34,529 bases of DNA from an uncultured Enterovibrio sp. (GCA_947041315.1 CAMRDW010000012.1:1-34529), one strand, 5' to 3'; counted from the first letter of the stretch, positions 26,110 to 33,295 are shown. Numbers and translations: made by a program. Notes: generated by a model not told the origin, from the sequence alone.

Positions 26110-26568
26110 ATGACGATCACATGCAATAAATGCAAAAAAGAAATTGCAGATTTAAACAGCAAATGTCCTCATTGCAGCGAGAAAAAACATTCAATAATAA
26201 AATACATCTCTGCCGCGATGTTTGTCATTATTATTATTAAATCTTGCGGGGTTCAGAGCGATGACAAAAAGAACACTCAGGAGAAGTGCAAAAAAAGCGC
26301 TGAATGTTGGTCGAATGAGCACAGAATTGATGCTGAAATACGTTGTGAATCAGCGATTGAACGACTCGCGAAATATGAAGTAAACTGGAGTAGCGGCCCC
26401 GTTTTTAAAGGCTACACCTTAAAAAATGAAGGCGTTATTCGATACGTGGGCGACGCTGTGCAATTTCAAAACGGATTTGGTGCAATGACAAACATGACAT
26501 ACGTTTGTGATTACAATACTGAACAAAACAAGGTTATATCAATCGATGTCCAAGAAGGACGAATTTAG
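26110..26568 (+). CDS. Zinc-ribbon membrane-anchored protein
   Basis: About 152 residues from the ATG at 26110 (an in-frame TTG at 26089 is possible). It begins with a zinc ribbon, CNKCKKEI...CPHC (about 4-21), then a membrane segment (YISAAMFVIIIIKSCGV) and an exported domain of about 100 residues with several Cys. Such zinc-ribbon membrane proteins are common among phage accessory genes. A TATAAT box is at 26072-26077. Function is unknown; superinfection exclusion is one possibility. Confidence 0.6.
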   Translation: MTITCNKCKKEIADLNSKCPHCSEKKHSIIKYISAAMFVIIIIKSCGVQSDDKKNTQEKCKKSAECWSNEHRIDAEIRCESAIERLAKYEVNWSSGPVFKGYTLKNEGVIRYVGDAVQFQNGFGAMTNMTYVCDYNTEQNKVISIDVQEGRI

Positions 26569-26580
26569 CTGATTAGACAT

Positions 26581-26607
26581 AAAAAGCGCCTAATATCGGC
26601 GCTTTTT
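26581..26607. terminator. Bidirectional terminator
   Basis: A 10-bp perfect inverted repeat, AAAAAGCGCC (26581-26590) with GGCGCTTTTT (26598-26607), between two convergent genes. Confidence 0.85.
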
Positions 26608-26624
26608 ATGCATTCTATTGGCAC

Positions 26625-26984
26625 TTAATCATCTTTAGAGCTCTTAATCACATCTTTGCAGTAATTAATAAATAGAGCTCTGCTTGATTTTGAATTCATT
26701 AGCTCTTGCGCTAATTTAATGATCGCTAACTCAGCACCATTGATTTTCATTGTGCAAGAGCCATTTCTAACACCTGATTGATCCGCTTTTTCTATATACG
26801 ACAAGAGATCAAGTCCTTTCAATTTTGAAACTTCAGACGTTATTTCTTTCCAGTTCTCTAGGTATTTTTCCCTATATTTCTTGTGGTATTCGCGATTCGT
26901 CTTTTTCTGAGCTTCTAAAATTTCACTTTGAGAAACCAATTCTTCTCTTTCATTAGAGTCTCTTTTTTTTCTTAGTAAACTCAC
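26625..26984 (-). CDS. Partition partner gene, candidate ParB-type DNA-binding protein
   Basis: 119 residues. The start is a GTG overlapping the ParA stop (GTGA), so the two are coupled. The N-terminal 45 residues are charged and lysine-rich (LRKKRDSNEREELVSQSEI), the rest helical. I see no classical ParB motif; the role is inferred from position and size, as small ParA proteins usually have such a partner that binds the centromere repeats upstream. Confidence 0.5.
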   Translation of the reverse strand: MSLLRKKRDSNEREELVSQSEILEAQKKTNREYHKKYREKYLENWKEITSEVSKLKGLDLLSYIEKADQSGVRNGSCTMKINGAELAIIKLAQELMNSKSSRALFINYCKDVIKSSKDD

Positions 26985-27499
26985 AATACAATCTCACTAA
27001 GAAAATGACTGATCTCATTTCTTGTTCTGCTTGTGTCTCTCTGTTCTCTGAAATCTTCAAGCGTTGGCATAGTCCATTTCGCAACTTCTAAATTTAGTGC
27101 CTTCATTTGTTCTCTTCTTTCAATGAGCGATTTACTATTTGCTCGAACATTTGTGAAAACAAATTTAGTGCGATCAATTAAATTCAGCTCTGTCAATTTC
27201 GAGGTTAAAAAAGGGACTTCTTTAAAATCATTTTTACTTGTGAGAAGAGGAACAATGATCAAGGTGTTCTCTGAGCTAGCTTCTTTCAGCAATTCCATAT
27301 TTGCTCCCGTGAAAGCACCGGCTGTGTCATATAGACAAAAATCTGCATTGTCTATTTCTGACAAAGTCACATGCACTTGTTGATCAGTATTATCAACACT
27401 CACAGCGTGACCAGTGCGCGCGAGTTCGCGCGCTGAAAACTCACACAGCGTTGATTTACCGCAGCCGCCTTTTGTGTTTAAAAAAATAATATGCTTCAT
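26981..27499 (-). CDS. parA: Small ParA-type partition ATPase
   Basis: 172 residues with the deviant Walker A of ParA/MinD proteins, KGGCGKST (10-17), and a Walker B-like FCLYDTAG with Asp58. It lacks an N-terminal DNA-binding domain, as in type Ib partition systems of plasmids. It would distribute plasmid copies to daughter cells with its partner and the iterons upstream. ATG at 27499 has AAGGA eight bases ahead. A single-copy integrated prophage would not need it, which supports plasmid-like maintenance. Confidence 0.82.
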   Translation of the reverse strand: MKHIIFLNTKGGCGKSTLCEFSARELARTGHAVSVDNTDQQVHVTLSEIDNADFCLYDTAGAFTGANMELLKEASSENTLIIVPLLTSKNDFKEVPFLTSKLTELNLIDRTKFVFTNVRANSKSLIERREQMKALNLEVAKWTMPTLEDFREQRDTSRTRNEISHFLSEIVL

Positions 27500-27535
27500 G
27501 GAAACGTCCTTTAAATTAAATTAGATAAGACATTA

Positions 27536-27564
27536 ACTATAAAGCAATAAGGCGGGTTTGTACA
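27536..27564 (-). promoter_or_regulatory. parA promoter
   Basis: Minus-strand -35 TGTACA (27564-27559), 17 bases, then -10 TATAGT (27541-27536). The -35 lies in the first iteron, so a protein bound there would block the promoter. Confidence 0.6.
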
Positions 27565-27595
27565 TACAATTAATACATACAAATTGTGCGTACAA
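27558..27595. repeat. Iteron set 1 (three 13-bp-spaced palindromes)
   Basis: TTGTACATACAA (27558), TAATACATACAA (27571) and TTGTGCGTACAA (27584), starting every 13 bp. They share the TTGTAnnTACAA pattern. Candidate centromere and operator of the partition genes. Confidence 0.65.
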
Positions 27596-27624
27596 CTTCT
27601 AACTCTTCATTCTGTTTAAAAAAC

Positions 27625-27656
27625 AAAAAAGGCGCGTTATAGACGCACCTTTTTTA
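27625..27656 (-). terminator. Terminator, copy 1 of a duplicated segment
   Basis: Minus-strand hairpin GGTGCGT / ACGCGCC with one G-T pair, followed by six T. It closes the small gene upstream; a near copy stands at 28274. Confidence 0.75.
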
Positions 27657-27674
27657 TCTTTCTTTTATGTTAAT

Positions 27675-27983
27675 TTAAGAAATTAACTCTCGTATTTGAG
27701 CACGGCTTAGGCAGATTACTTCTAATCCGAATGAACTAATTGAGTCAGCGAAATAAGTTCTTTGTCTGCTGTCTACGCCAAAAAATTCGAAGTCCTCTGG
27801 AGCACACAACTCAGTATACTTTTTACTATTGTCAATTATATCAACGCCAATATATTTCTTGGCTCCTTTTTCTATTGCCTTCTTAATCGCTTTTTCAACT
27901 TCCTGATCAGTCAGACCCTCAGAGGCGCAGGCCCAACATGCAGGAAATTTGTTTTTCTTATTGGTTTGAATTATTTCTAACAT
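27675..27983 (-). CDS. Unknown protein in iteron cassette
   Basis: 102 residues from the ATG at 27983 (AAAAGG upstream); a longer frame to 28010 has no ribosome binding site. It contains FPACWACASEG near residue 15 and a helix EVEKAIKKAIEKGAKKYIGVDII. I recognise no family. Its promoter and iterons resemble those of parA, so both are probably controlled by the same regulator. Confidence 0.5.
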   Translation of the reverse strand: MLEIIQTNKKNKFPACWACASEGLTDQEVEKAIKKAIEKGAKKYIGVDIIDNSKKYTELCAPEDFEFFGVDSRQRTYFADSISSFGLEVICLSRAQIRELIS

Positions 27984-28052
27984 ATTTTGCCTTTTCGTTA
28001 ATTTAATCAATGTTGATTGATCAAAGCTCTGTGCTTTGTCAATGAGACATTA

Positions 28053-28081
28053 ACTATAAAGCAACAAAGAGAGGTTGTAAA
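28053..28081 (-). promoter_or_regulatory. Promoter of the iteron-cassette gene
   Basis: Minus-strand -35 TTTACA (28081-28076), 17 bases, -10 TATAGT (28058-28053). A 19-bp block around the -10 (28046-28064) is identical to 27529-27547 upstream of parA. Confidence 0.62.
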
Positions 28082-28125
28082 TACAATTTGTACATACAAC
28101 TTGTATTTACAAATCATACGTACAA
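28075..28125. repeat. Iteron set 2 (four 13-bp-spaced palindromes)
   Basis: TTGTAAATACAA (28075), TTGTACATACAA (28088), TTGTATTTACAA (28101) and a weaker TCATACGTACAA (28114), again at 13-bp steps. The second is identical to the first iteron of set 1. Confidence 0.68.
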
Positions 28126-28163
28126 ATAACGCTTAGTGTCCTGTTTTCAAGCGTTTTGCTGGT

Positions 28164-28193
28164 TAGTTTCATCTTTACATAAAGATGAAACTA
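28164..28193. repeat. Perfect 30-bp palindrome
   Basis: TAGTTTCATCTTTA (28164-28177) and its exact reverse complement (28180-28193) flank CA. No T run follows, so it is not a standard terminator. Within the 350-bp stretch 27984-28334 this lies between the iterons and the second terminator; nothing else is evident there. Confidence 0.6.
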
Positions 28194-28273
28194 GATAGAG
28201 GCATTGCTGCTAAAGGGGGCATAATGCTAATGATGGCCATGGTTGCCAAAGTTTTTTTACTCTGTTTAAAGAT

Positions 28274-28303
28274 AAAAAAGGCGCGTTATGGAGGCACCTT
28301 TTT
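28274..28303 (-). terminator. Terminator, copy 2 of the duplicated segment
   Basis: Minus-strand hairpin with GGTGCC / GGCGCC-like arms around CATAAC, followed by six T. It shares flanks TCTGTTTAAA and ATCTTTCTTTT with the copy at 27625. Confidence 0.65.
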
Positions 28304-28334
28304 ATCTTTCTTTTTGTAAGTTTAAGAAGTGAAT

Positions 28335-28529
28335 TTAATCAACGTACAATTCGTCATACGCTCGAATGATTGACTCATCAAATGTCAATGCCTGGTCAAC
28401 AAGATAGCGCCCAGTATCTGTTTGTCTTGCCTCTTCTTTTTCGCTCTCTTCTCTAAGAACGCAAGCTCTTTTCATTATTTCCTGATTTTTTGTTAATTCG
28501 TTAATGTGCGTTATTGAACCGTATTTCAT
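28335..28529 (-). CDS. Small acidic protein, unknown
   Basis: 64 residues, helical and charged (IMKRACVLREESEKEEARQ). ATG at 28529 has AAGGAAT upstream and follows the stop of the next gene after two bases, so they are one unit, as in many small regulator pairs of plasmids. No motif recognised. Confidence 0.5.
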   Translation of the reverse strand: MKYGSITHINELTKNQEIMKRACVLREESEKEEARQTDTGRYLVDQALTFDESIIRAYDELYVD

Positions 28530-28531
28530 AA

Positions 28532-28735
28532 TTATTCCTTATCTGAATTTGAATTATTAATGGTTTGAAGGTAATGCTTTGAAATTTCGATTAATGCAAT
28601 TCTCTGCTTTCGATTATTTGTAATGCCAGATCTTTCAGATGCTTTTTCTACAGCATCAAAAACTGTTTTTGCATCAGCTTCACTCAAGTAGCATCCGAAA
28701 ACTAAAACCTTATCTTTTCTGTAATTTGTTGCCAT
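28532..28735 (-). CDS. Small protein, possible ribbon-helix-helix regulator
   Basis: 67 residues. KVLVFGCYLSEADAKTVFDAVEKAS could form the strand and first helix of a ribbon-helix-helix domain, followed by RKQRIALIEISKHYL as second helix. The gene has a good promoter with two AGCTC-TGAGCT palindromes, which suggests self-regulation. ATG at 28735 is preceded by AGAGG. It may alternatively be the antitoxin-like half of the pair with the 64-residue gene. Confidence 0.45.
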   Translation of the reverse strand: MATNYRKDKVLVFGCYLSEADAKTVFDAVEKASERSGITNNRKQRIALIEISKHYLQTINNSNSDKE

Positions 28736-28761
28736 TCTGGACCTCTTTTTTCAACAGGGAC

Positions 28762-28803
28762 AATATAACAAAGCTCGTGAGCTTAATCAATAGCTCATGA
28801 GCT
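28762..28803 (-). promoter_or_regulatory. Promoter with paired operators
   Basis: Minus-strand -35 TTGATT (28790-28785), 17 bases, -10 TATATT (28767-28762). AGCTCGTGAGCT (28772-28783) fills the spacer and AGCTCATGAGCT (28792-28803) lies just upstream of the -35, 20 bp apart, on one face of the helix. Confidence 0.65.
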
Positions 28804-28838
28804 TTTTTTGATAAAAAGGGCCAAAGACGCGTTTTTAA

Positions 28839-28913
28839 TTGAAATGTGTATACACTTTTCATTTTTACAAGTTATGTTAGAATGGAAAAATTGAAATTTG
28901 TATACGGCTTTCA
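28839..28913 (+). promoter_or_regulatory. Operator pair with GTATAC core
   Basis: Two related 23-bp blocks start with TTGAAAT, contain TGTATAC and end in TTTCA (28839-28861 and 28891-28913), 52 bp apart. The first has a perfect GTGTATACAC palindrome (28846-28855). A TAGAAT -10-like box lies between, and the second block abuts the start codon, suggesting autorepression. Confidence 0.5.
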
Positions 28914-28915
28914 AC

Positions 28916-29290
28916 ATGTATTTTAAAGAATTTGAAAAAGCAAAAATAGATCTCAAAAAGCTTTCAATCAAAGAATTAGAAGCTTTAGAGAAACAAATAC
29001 TCGATGACCCTGATAATTACACTCCTGGTAAAAAGCTCTGCGCTGGCGCTACAAGAGCTACTAATTGCATTAAAACAGCTATTGGTTTAACTGCTTATCT
29101 TGAAACGACTAAATGGCTGCGCAACTCTGAAAATTGCAATGAAAAACATATACAAAAACCAAAAGGAGGTAAGCGAGAGAACTCTGGTAGAAAGAAAAAA
29201 GAGCCAACGAGAATGGTTCGCTGTCCGATCAGCATTAAGAATGAAATACTTGCGCTCATCAAAAAATACAAAGAAACAGGTAAATTATGA
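28916..29290 (+). CDS. Probable DNA-binding protein with basic C-terminal segment
   Basis: 124 residues from the ATG at 28916 (the frame extends to a TTG at 28898 that lies in the operator). The N-terminus is helical (LKKLSIKELEALEKQILDD). The C-terminus has GGKRENSGRKKKEPT followed by MVRCPISIKNEILALIKKY, a motif found in phage and plasmid DNA-binding proteins with a GRP/GRK hook and a ribbon-helix-helix-like end. Family unknown. Confidence 0.5.
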   Translation: MYFKEFEKAKIDLKKLSIKELEALEKQILDDPDNYTPGKKLCAGATRATNCIKTAIGLTAYLETTKWLRNSENCNEKHIQKPKGGKRENSGRKKKEPTRMVRCPISIKNEILALIKKYKETGKL

Positions 29291-29350
29291 TGCCAGCCAC
29301 GCTGATGAAATGCCCAAGACTATGGCGTACTGATATTGGGTAATAAATTA

Positions 29351-29380
29351 AAAAAGCCCGCAAAATAGCGGGCATTTTTT
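29351..29380 (+). terminator. Terminator
   Basis: Stem GCCCGC / GCGGGC (29356-29361, 29368-29373) followed by six T on the plus strand and preceded by A on the other side, so it may also serve the opposite direction. Confidence 0.82.
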
Positions 29381-29426
29381 AGTGAGAAGGGACAAAGCGC
29401 GATTTCAGACGAAGCTCAATATGATT

Positions 29427-30164
29427 TTAAGACTGATCAAGAATTTGTAATATTTCGCCATTAAGACTGATTTTAGCTTTTACAAAATTTTTAACTACCC
29501 CGCCAAAAGCGTTCTTACCTCTATATACTGTTCTAACTAGAAGATAACTATCTTTATCCCAATAAAGCGTTTCATCATGCTGATAACTATCAGGATCATT
29601 CATTGCCTTTTTTATAAGAATTTCTAGATTAGAATGCGATCCGTCCCATGGACTAAATTGCTCTTTAATCCGTTTTTTCCTTTTCTCTTCTAGAAGTATC
29701 TTATCTTTTGACTCTTCAATGATCTTTAGTAGTTGCATATCACCTGAAACCAAATACTTACTATTATCATCAATTATGTGTTTGTAGTTTTTCATATTGA
29801 ATTCAGATTCAGCTTTTTTAATTATTCCTGTTCTATGCTCATTAAAATAATCAGTATTAATTTTTTCTACTTGAGCAATTCTGTCAATCTCAGCCTTAAT
29901 TTTAAGTTCCGACTCTTCGAATTTAGCTTCCTGGCCTACGAGAATAATGAATAAAAAACAGAAGACAAAAATAGATATTCCTCTTTTTGTTTTTGATAGT
30001 TCAACATTTGTCACTTTATGCGTCCAGTCCCTTACTGGCGGGCACAAAAGACAAAATATGATAATTAGCAGTAAACCTAAAACTGAATTAAACATAGATA
30101 TCAAGCCAATTAAGAGAAAAAAAACAGAACAAATCCAGGTAACAACGAGAGAGAAAAATTTCAT
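29427..30164 (-). CDS. Membrane protein with soluble C-terminal domain
   Basis: 245 residues from the Met at 30164 (MKFFSLVV). Hydrophobic segments at about 4-45 (two helices) and 65-80 are followed by a coiled coil (EESELKIKAEIDRIAQ) and a C-terminal domain with AMNDPDSYQHDETLYWD and TVYRGKNAFGGVVKNFVKAK. The latter pattern occurs in accessory membrane proteins of phages and plasmids; I know no proven role. Superinfection exclusion is possible. It is a single gene closed by the terminator at 29351. Confidence 0.6.
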   Translation of the reverse strand: MKFFSLVVTWICSVFFLLIGLISMFNSVLGLLLIIIFCLLCPPVRDWTHKVTNVELSKTKRGISIFVFCFLFIILVGQEAKFEESELKIKAEIDRIAQVEKINTDYFNEHRTGIIKKAESEFNMKNYKHIIDDNSKYLVSGDMQLLKIIEESKDKILLEEKRKKRIKEQFSPWDGSHSNLEILIKKAMNDPDSYQHDETLYWDKDSYLLVRTVYRGKNAFGGVVKNFVKAKISLNGEILQILDQS

Positions 30165-30479
30165 TTTACAACTTAAGCAACAGAGAAATTGAAAGCACAT
30201 AATATCATTAACGAAAGAATATCATTCTGATACAAGTGAAACAAAAATCAGTGCGTCAAATCACCATTATGTTCAATAGCAAATTTAATGTCCGCTTTTG
30301 GGTTCTTCGGAACAATTCATAAATGAACACGTCAAAAGCAACAAAAAGAAAGGAGGAAATCCTTTATTTTTCGTGTTACTTATTTGTGATCATTCGATGC
30401 TTTTTTGAGCGTCGGTTTTGTGATATTCATTTGAGCGCGTTTTTGCGCTGAAACCTGTAAAAGAGGAAAAGAGGAAAAA
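30165..30479. other. Intergenic region before a small gene
   Basis: It holds the divergent starts of the membrane protein and the 75-residue gene. Seen are a short hairpin AAAGGA / TCCTTT with a following T-rich stretch at about 30351-30373 and a small palindrome AGCGC / GCGCT at 30434-30449. No further gene is convincing. Confidence 0.4.
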
Positions 30480-30707
30480 ATGAAGAAATATACGATAAAT
30501 AATCGAACATATAATTTTAACGATCAAGTTTCGTGGAATGATATTGATCAAAGTGATTTCTATTTTCAAAGAGCGAGATTTTTTGGCTTATCAATGCCGC
30601 CAGCTTGTTTTGTCATGAACGAAGAGACAGTCAATGAACAAGAAGAATTATTGATCACTGCATATCACGAAAAATTCAAAATCGCTGAACAACAAACTCA
30701 CTGCTAA
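30480..30707 (+). CDS. Small protein, unknown
   Basis: 75 residues, acidic (QVSWNDIDQSDFYFQRARFFG), preceded by two GAGGA ribosome binding sites and followed by a terminator, so expression is likely. It has no motif I know. As a single short acidic accessory gene it is a candidate for an inhibitor of host defence, but this is only a guess from size and context. Confidence 0.5.
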   Translation: MKKYTINNRTYNFNDQVSWNDIDQSDFYFQRARFFGLSMPPACFVMNEETVNEQEELLITAYHEKFKIAEQQTHC

Positions 30708-30717
30708 TTTAAATTCG

Positions 30718-30748
30718 AGATCTGATTTAAAAGTCAGATCTTGATTTT
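30718..30748 (+). terminator. Terminator
   Basis: Perfect stem AGATCTGA / TCAGATCT (30718-30725, 30734-30741) followed by TTGATTTT on the plus strand. Confidence 0.75.
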
Positions 30749-30967
30749 CTCACTCCATGCCTGATTTTTTTAAATTTAACGTTTGAATTAAATTTAACTT
30801 AAATCGTCTCTGTGCTTGTTTCTAACGAAGTAAATGTCAATTTAGACAAAGAGATATCTCACAGCGTCAAAAAAGGCTTTAGATTTACGCTGAACGCTCA
30901 AAATGCACTGACACTTGCTAAGAATGCTCTTTGTTATTAGACGAAGAACTTTAAGGAGCTGTTTTGG

Positions 30968-31325
30968 GCAGGCTGCGCGCAGCCTTCTTGATCCTTTCTT
31001 TTTAGGCGCTGTGAGCTGGCGAACAAGAAGCCGCTTCATTATTAATAGATTTAAGATCTTTATTTTTACTTATTTATATTAATTGATATTAGATGCGCAA
31101 TAGAGAATAGAATTAATAAAACGGAGTTATTCATAAGAGTAGTTTCAAGAAAAAAAACACTAACATACATAAGTTATGCACATATAATACACAAATTGCG
31201 TATTTTAAGTGAAAAGTAAATAAAAAAAGGAGGATGCAAAAAAGAAGATGGTTATTTTTTGAGCGTTACTTTTATATAGTTACGAAAAAAACTCCAACAA
31301 AGGAGCATATTTAATTTTTATTTTG
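30968..31325. other. Candidate replication origin downstream of repA
   Basis: The 600 bp behind repA hold no convincing gene. They contain a perfect DnaA box TTATGCACA (31174-31182), a strongly AT-rich stretch (31040-31320), and a 16-bp palindrome AGGCTGCGCGCAGCCT (30968-30983). In IncFII-type plasmids the origin likewise lies just downstream of repA with a DnaA box. The exact extent is uncertain. Confidence 0.5.
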
Positions 31326-31982
31326 TCAGTACATTACTTTACTGCGCAATAACTCAAACCAAGCAGATCTTAATATCGACCGAACGCCTGGCGCGCCTCG
31401 AATTCCCGAAACCTCGAATGCAATCTTTCTAAGCATAGAAATGGGCATCAGCAAAAAACGAACGGGAAGACCCCAGGCTTTCGCTTTTTCAGCTATGTAT
31501 TCAATAGCAGACGCTCTTGCTTCAGACATCGCTTTTTCTAGATTCAGATCTGAAAAATATTGCTCAGTTACTTTTTTAACAGATGCAAGAGATTGCACAT
31601 TGCCTTTTTCGTCAGTATCCCTTGGTTGCACTGACGTGATCCAATTTCGATCAAAAGCAAATTTAGCGCATTGCTTAACACGCCATTCTGAAACTTTCAT
31701 TTTTTCTGCAATGTCTTTCCACGTCCTTAATAAGAAACCGATTTCTGTTTCTTTGCCGATATTACACGTAACAAAATTCATGTCAGAAACAAGAACATTC
31801 ATGAATGTTGAAATATCAAGCAGAAACGAGGCTCGAGTTGCAACGCCGCGATTATTGAGAGCGAAGTTAAATGAAGCAGGGGATTTTAATACAGCATTCC
31901 AATGCAGTCTATTCAACTTGCAAAGTGGGCGATTTTTTCGCTTTTGGGAACGATTAGATAGTGATTTATTATCGTTTTTCAC
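31326..31982 (-). CDS. repA: Plasmid-type replication initiator RepA
   Basis: 218 residues, basic. It has SLSNRSQKRKNRPLCKLNRLHWNAVL at the N-terminus, a winged-helix segment TWKDIAEKMKVSEWRVKQCAKFAFDRNWI (about 90-120), and helical C-terminal parts; I judge it a plasmid Rep protein of the IncFII-like group from this pattern and its surroundings. The start is a GTG at 31982 with GGAG six bases ahead. The DnaA box and AT-rich stretch directly downstream fit cis-acting initiation. No other replication gene is present in the window. Confidence 0.55.
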   Translation of the reverse strand: MKNDNKSLSNRSQKRKNRPLCKLNRLHWNAVLKSPASFNFALNNRGVATRASFLLDISTFMNVLVSDMNFVTCNIGKETEIGFLLRTWKDIAEKMKVSEWRVKQCAKFAFDRNWITSVQPRDTDEKGNVQSLASVKKVTEQYFSDLNLEKAMSEARASAIEYIAEKAKAWGLPVRFLLMPISMLRKIAFEVSGIRGAPGVRSILRSAWFELLRSKVMY

Positions 31983-31988
31983 TGTTCA

Positions 31989-32015
31989 CTCCATTAAATC
32001 GATGGGATTTAATGG
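31989..32015 (-). promoter_or_regulatory. Hairpin covering the repA ribosome binding site
   Basis: CCATTAAAT and ATTTAATGG form a perfect 9-bp stem (31991-31999, 32007-32015) with a seven-base loop. In the minus-strand mRNA the last GG of the stem is the start of the GGAG site of repA (31992-31989). A tiny ATG-GAG-TGA frame overlaps it. Translation of repA should depend on opening this stem. Confidence 0.55.
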
Positions 32016-32132
32016 AAAAAAAAATGATGATTTTTAAAGTATTCATTTTTGATTCTCATGCGATTTCAGAATTCCACTTCTGAATAAGACATCAACTTAA
32101 CATGAAAAAATAAAAAGATCAAAAAAGGATCA

Positions 32133-32166
32133 CAAAAAAGCCGCACCCTGAGAATGAAAGTGCGGC
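32133..32166 (-). terminator. Attenuator-like terminator in the repA leader
   Basis: GCCGCAC (32140-32146) and GTGCGGC (32160-32166) form a perfect stem, followed on the minus strand by six T. It stands 150 bp before repA and in the same direction, so it could end a control RNA or attenuate repA. Confidence 0.65.
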
Positions 32167-32744
32167 CCCGTTGCGAGCGCTATATAGTCAAGTTGGAAGC
32201 TTAACACGCTCTAATTCTAATGTAACAGGAGTTACACTAAAAAATGTAACATATTTCACTGCAAATATTAGAACAAATGTCAAATAAAAACAATGCAAAT
32301 CAATGAAATAATTTACTTGCTGATGTGTGAAATAAATGATCTAATTAGCTCGAGTTTTAAATCCCCTGGACAGGTTTTTAATAAACTCACAAAAATTCAC
32401 GATGTTCAAAAATGAACGTCGGGTTTTTTTGTATCTAAAATTCGCTAAATTTAAGATTTTGAGACTATACATTAATTTCAAAAAAAACGAAATATAAAAA
32501 GTGATCACTTTTATGTTAGTGCAAGACAATAGAAAGCAAAGAAATACAAAGATAAGCATATGATTAATGGAGGTTATTTGTTTTTTTGCTTTCATATGCA
32601 TCATGTTTACACCGCGCTTGCACTCTGTAAATTTCACATGATTTCACACTTCTGCATAAAATAGATGCACAGTCTTTGATTTTAGATATGAATTTTCTTT
32701 TTATAAAAAAAAACAAACAAGGTTACGTTTGTTAACAAAGTAAG
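32167..32744. other. AT-rich intergenic region upstream of repA
   Basis: Contains three TGTAAC/GTTACA half sites (32221-32250), two of which form a TGTAAC-AGGA-GTTACA palindrome, and before the next gene an inverted repeat AACAAAC (32712-32718) with GTTTGTT (32727-32733). Copy-control RNA or Rep operators may lie here. A minus-strand frame at 32341-32637 is not convincing as a gene. Confidence 0.4.
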
Positions 32745-32957
32745 ATGCATATGAAAACCAGACAAGGCACAAATCCTCTAATTTCATTTGATAACTCAGA
32801 AACTCTTGATTCAATTATATGCTATTCAGAACATATTCTTGAATCACTGGAAAGTGACAAAGAAAAACGCGGGTTGCTAATTTCAACACAACTGATTCTT
32901 GAAGCGTTACTTCATATGAAAACAAACTCACAAAACGCAGAAAGTAACGCTACGTGA
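32745..32957 (+). CDS. Small helical protein, unknown
   Basis: 70 residues (or 68 from a second ATG at 32751). Mostly helical and acidic: DNSETLDSIICYSEHILESLESD, then GLLISTQLILEALLHMK. No family recognised. The inverted repeat AACAAAC/GTTTGTT just upstream may be its operator. It is the first of two small plus-strand genes on the way to the CRISPR region. Confidence 0.45.
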   Translation: MHMKTRQGTNPLISFDNSETLDSIICYSEHILESLESDKEKRGLLISTQLILEALLHMKTNSQNAESNAT

Positions 32958-33035
32958 AAAATTGTCTTTCAATTTTAATTTCAGCATCAGATTTTAAAAT
33001 ATCGAGGCTAGGTACGGAATGACGGATAAAAAGAA

Positions 33036-33245
33036 ATGATCGAACTAAACGAAGAAACAAAATGGATCTTAGGTAGACCGCTTTTCGAATGTGGACCTTA
33101 CGCGCAAAGGTTGCGAGAACTCGGGCATGACATTAATTTCAAAGCAGAAGATGAACAAGCACATGTTATTCATTTCTTTCTGTCTAAATATGAAGAGCAT
33201 GGTGAAAACTGGCGCTCGTATGCAAGTAGCTATCTGAGAAGCTAA
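33036..33245 (+). CDS. Small conserved-looking accessory protein
   Basis: 69 residues: LNEETKWILGRPLFECGPYAQRLRELG, then FKAEDEQAHVIHFFLSKYEEHGENW. The ELxxETKxILGRP...EQAxxIHxxLxxYxxHGxxW pattern resembles small proteins I associate with accessory regions of Vibrionaceae and Aeromonas, without known function. It is closed by the strong terminator at 33264-33295. Position beside a lone CRISPR repeat makes it a candidate anti-defence gene. Confidence 0.5.
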   Translation: MIELNEETKWILGRPLFECGPYAQRLRELGHDINFKAEDEQAHVIHFFLSKYEEHGENWRSYASSYLRS

Positions 33246-33263
33246 GATCCCATTATTTTTTTA

Positions 33264-33295
33264 TAAAAAAAACCGCCGATAAGGCGGTTCTTTTT
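33264..33295. terminator. Bidirectional terminator joined to the lone CRISPR repeat
   Basis: Stem AACCGCC / GGCGGTT (33271-33277, 33283-33289). On the minus strand seven T follow at once; on the plus strand CTTTTT follows and overlaps the repeat. It serves the small gene from the left and ends any minus-strand RNA carrying the lone repeat. Confidence 0.85.

Noticed and set aside
29427-30164. Membrane protein as a second holin
   Set aside because: It has a large soluble C-terminal domain and lies alone, far from the lysis genes.
30842-31039. Basic 65-codon frame behind repA
   Set aside because: No start signal; it overlaps the palindrome and origin-like region, and its composition looks accidental.
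31234-31314. 26-codon plus-strand frame starting ATG-CAA-AAA behind GGAGG
   Set aside because: The ribosome binding site touches the ATG with no spacing; the region is better explained as origin DNA.
32341-32637. Minus-strand frame of 98 codons with a hydrophobic stretch, Hok-like at first sight
   Set aside because: Strongly AT-driven composition, no ribosome binding site, and no Hok sequence features apart from hydrophobicity.
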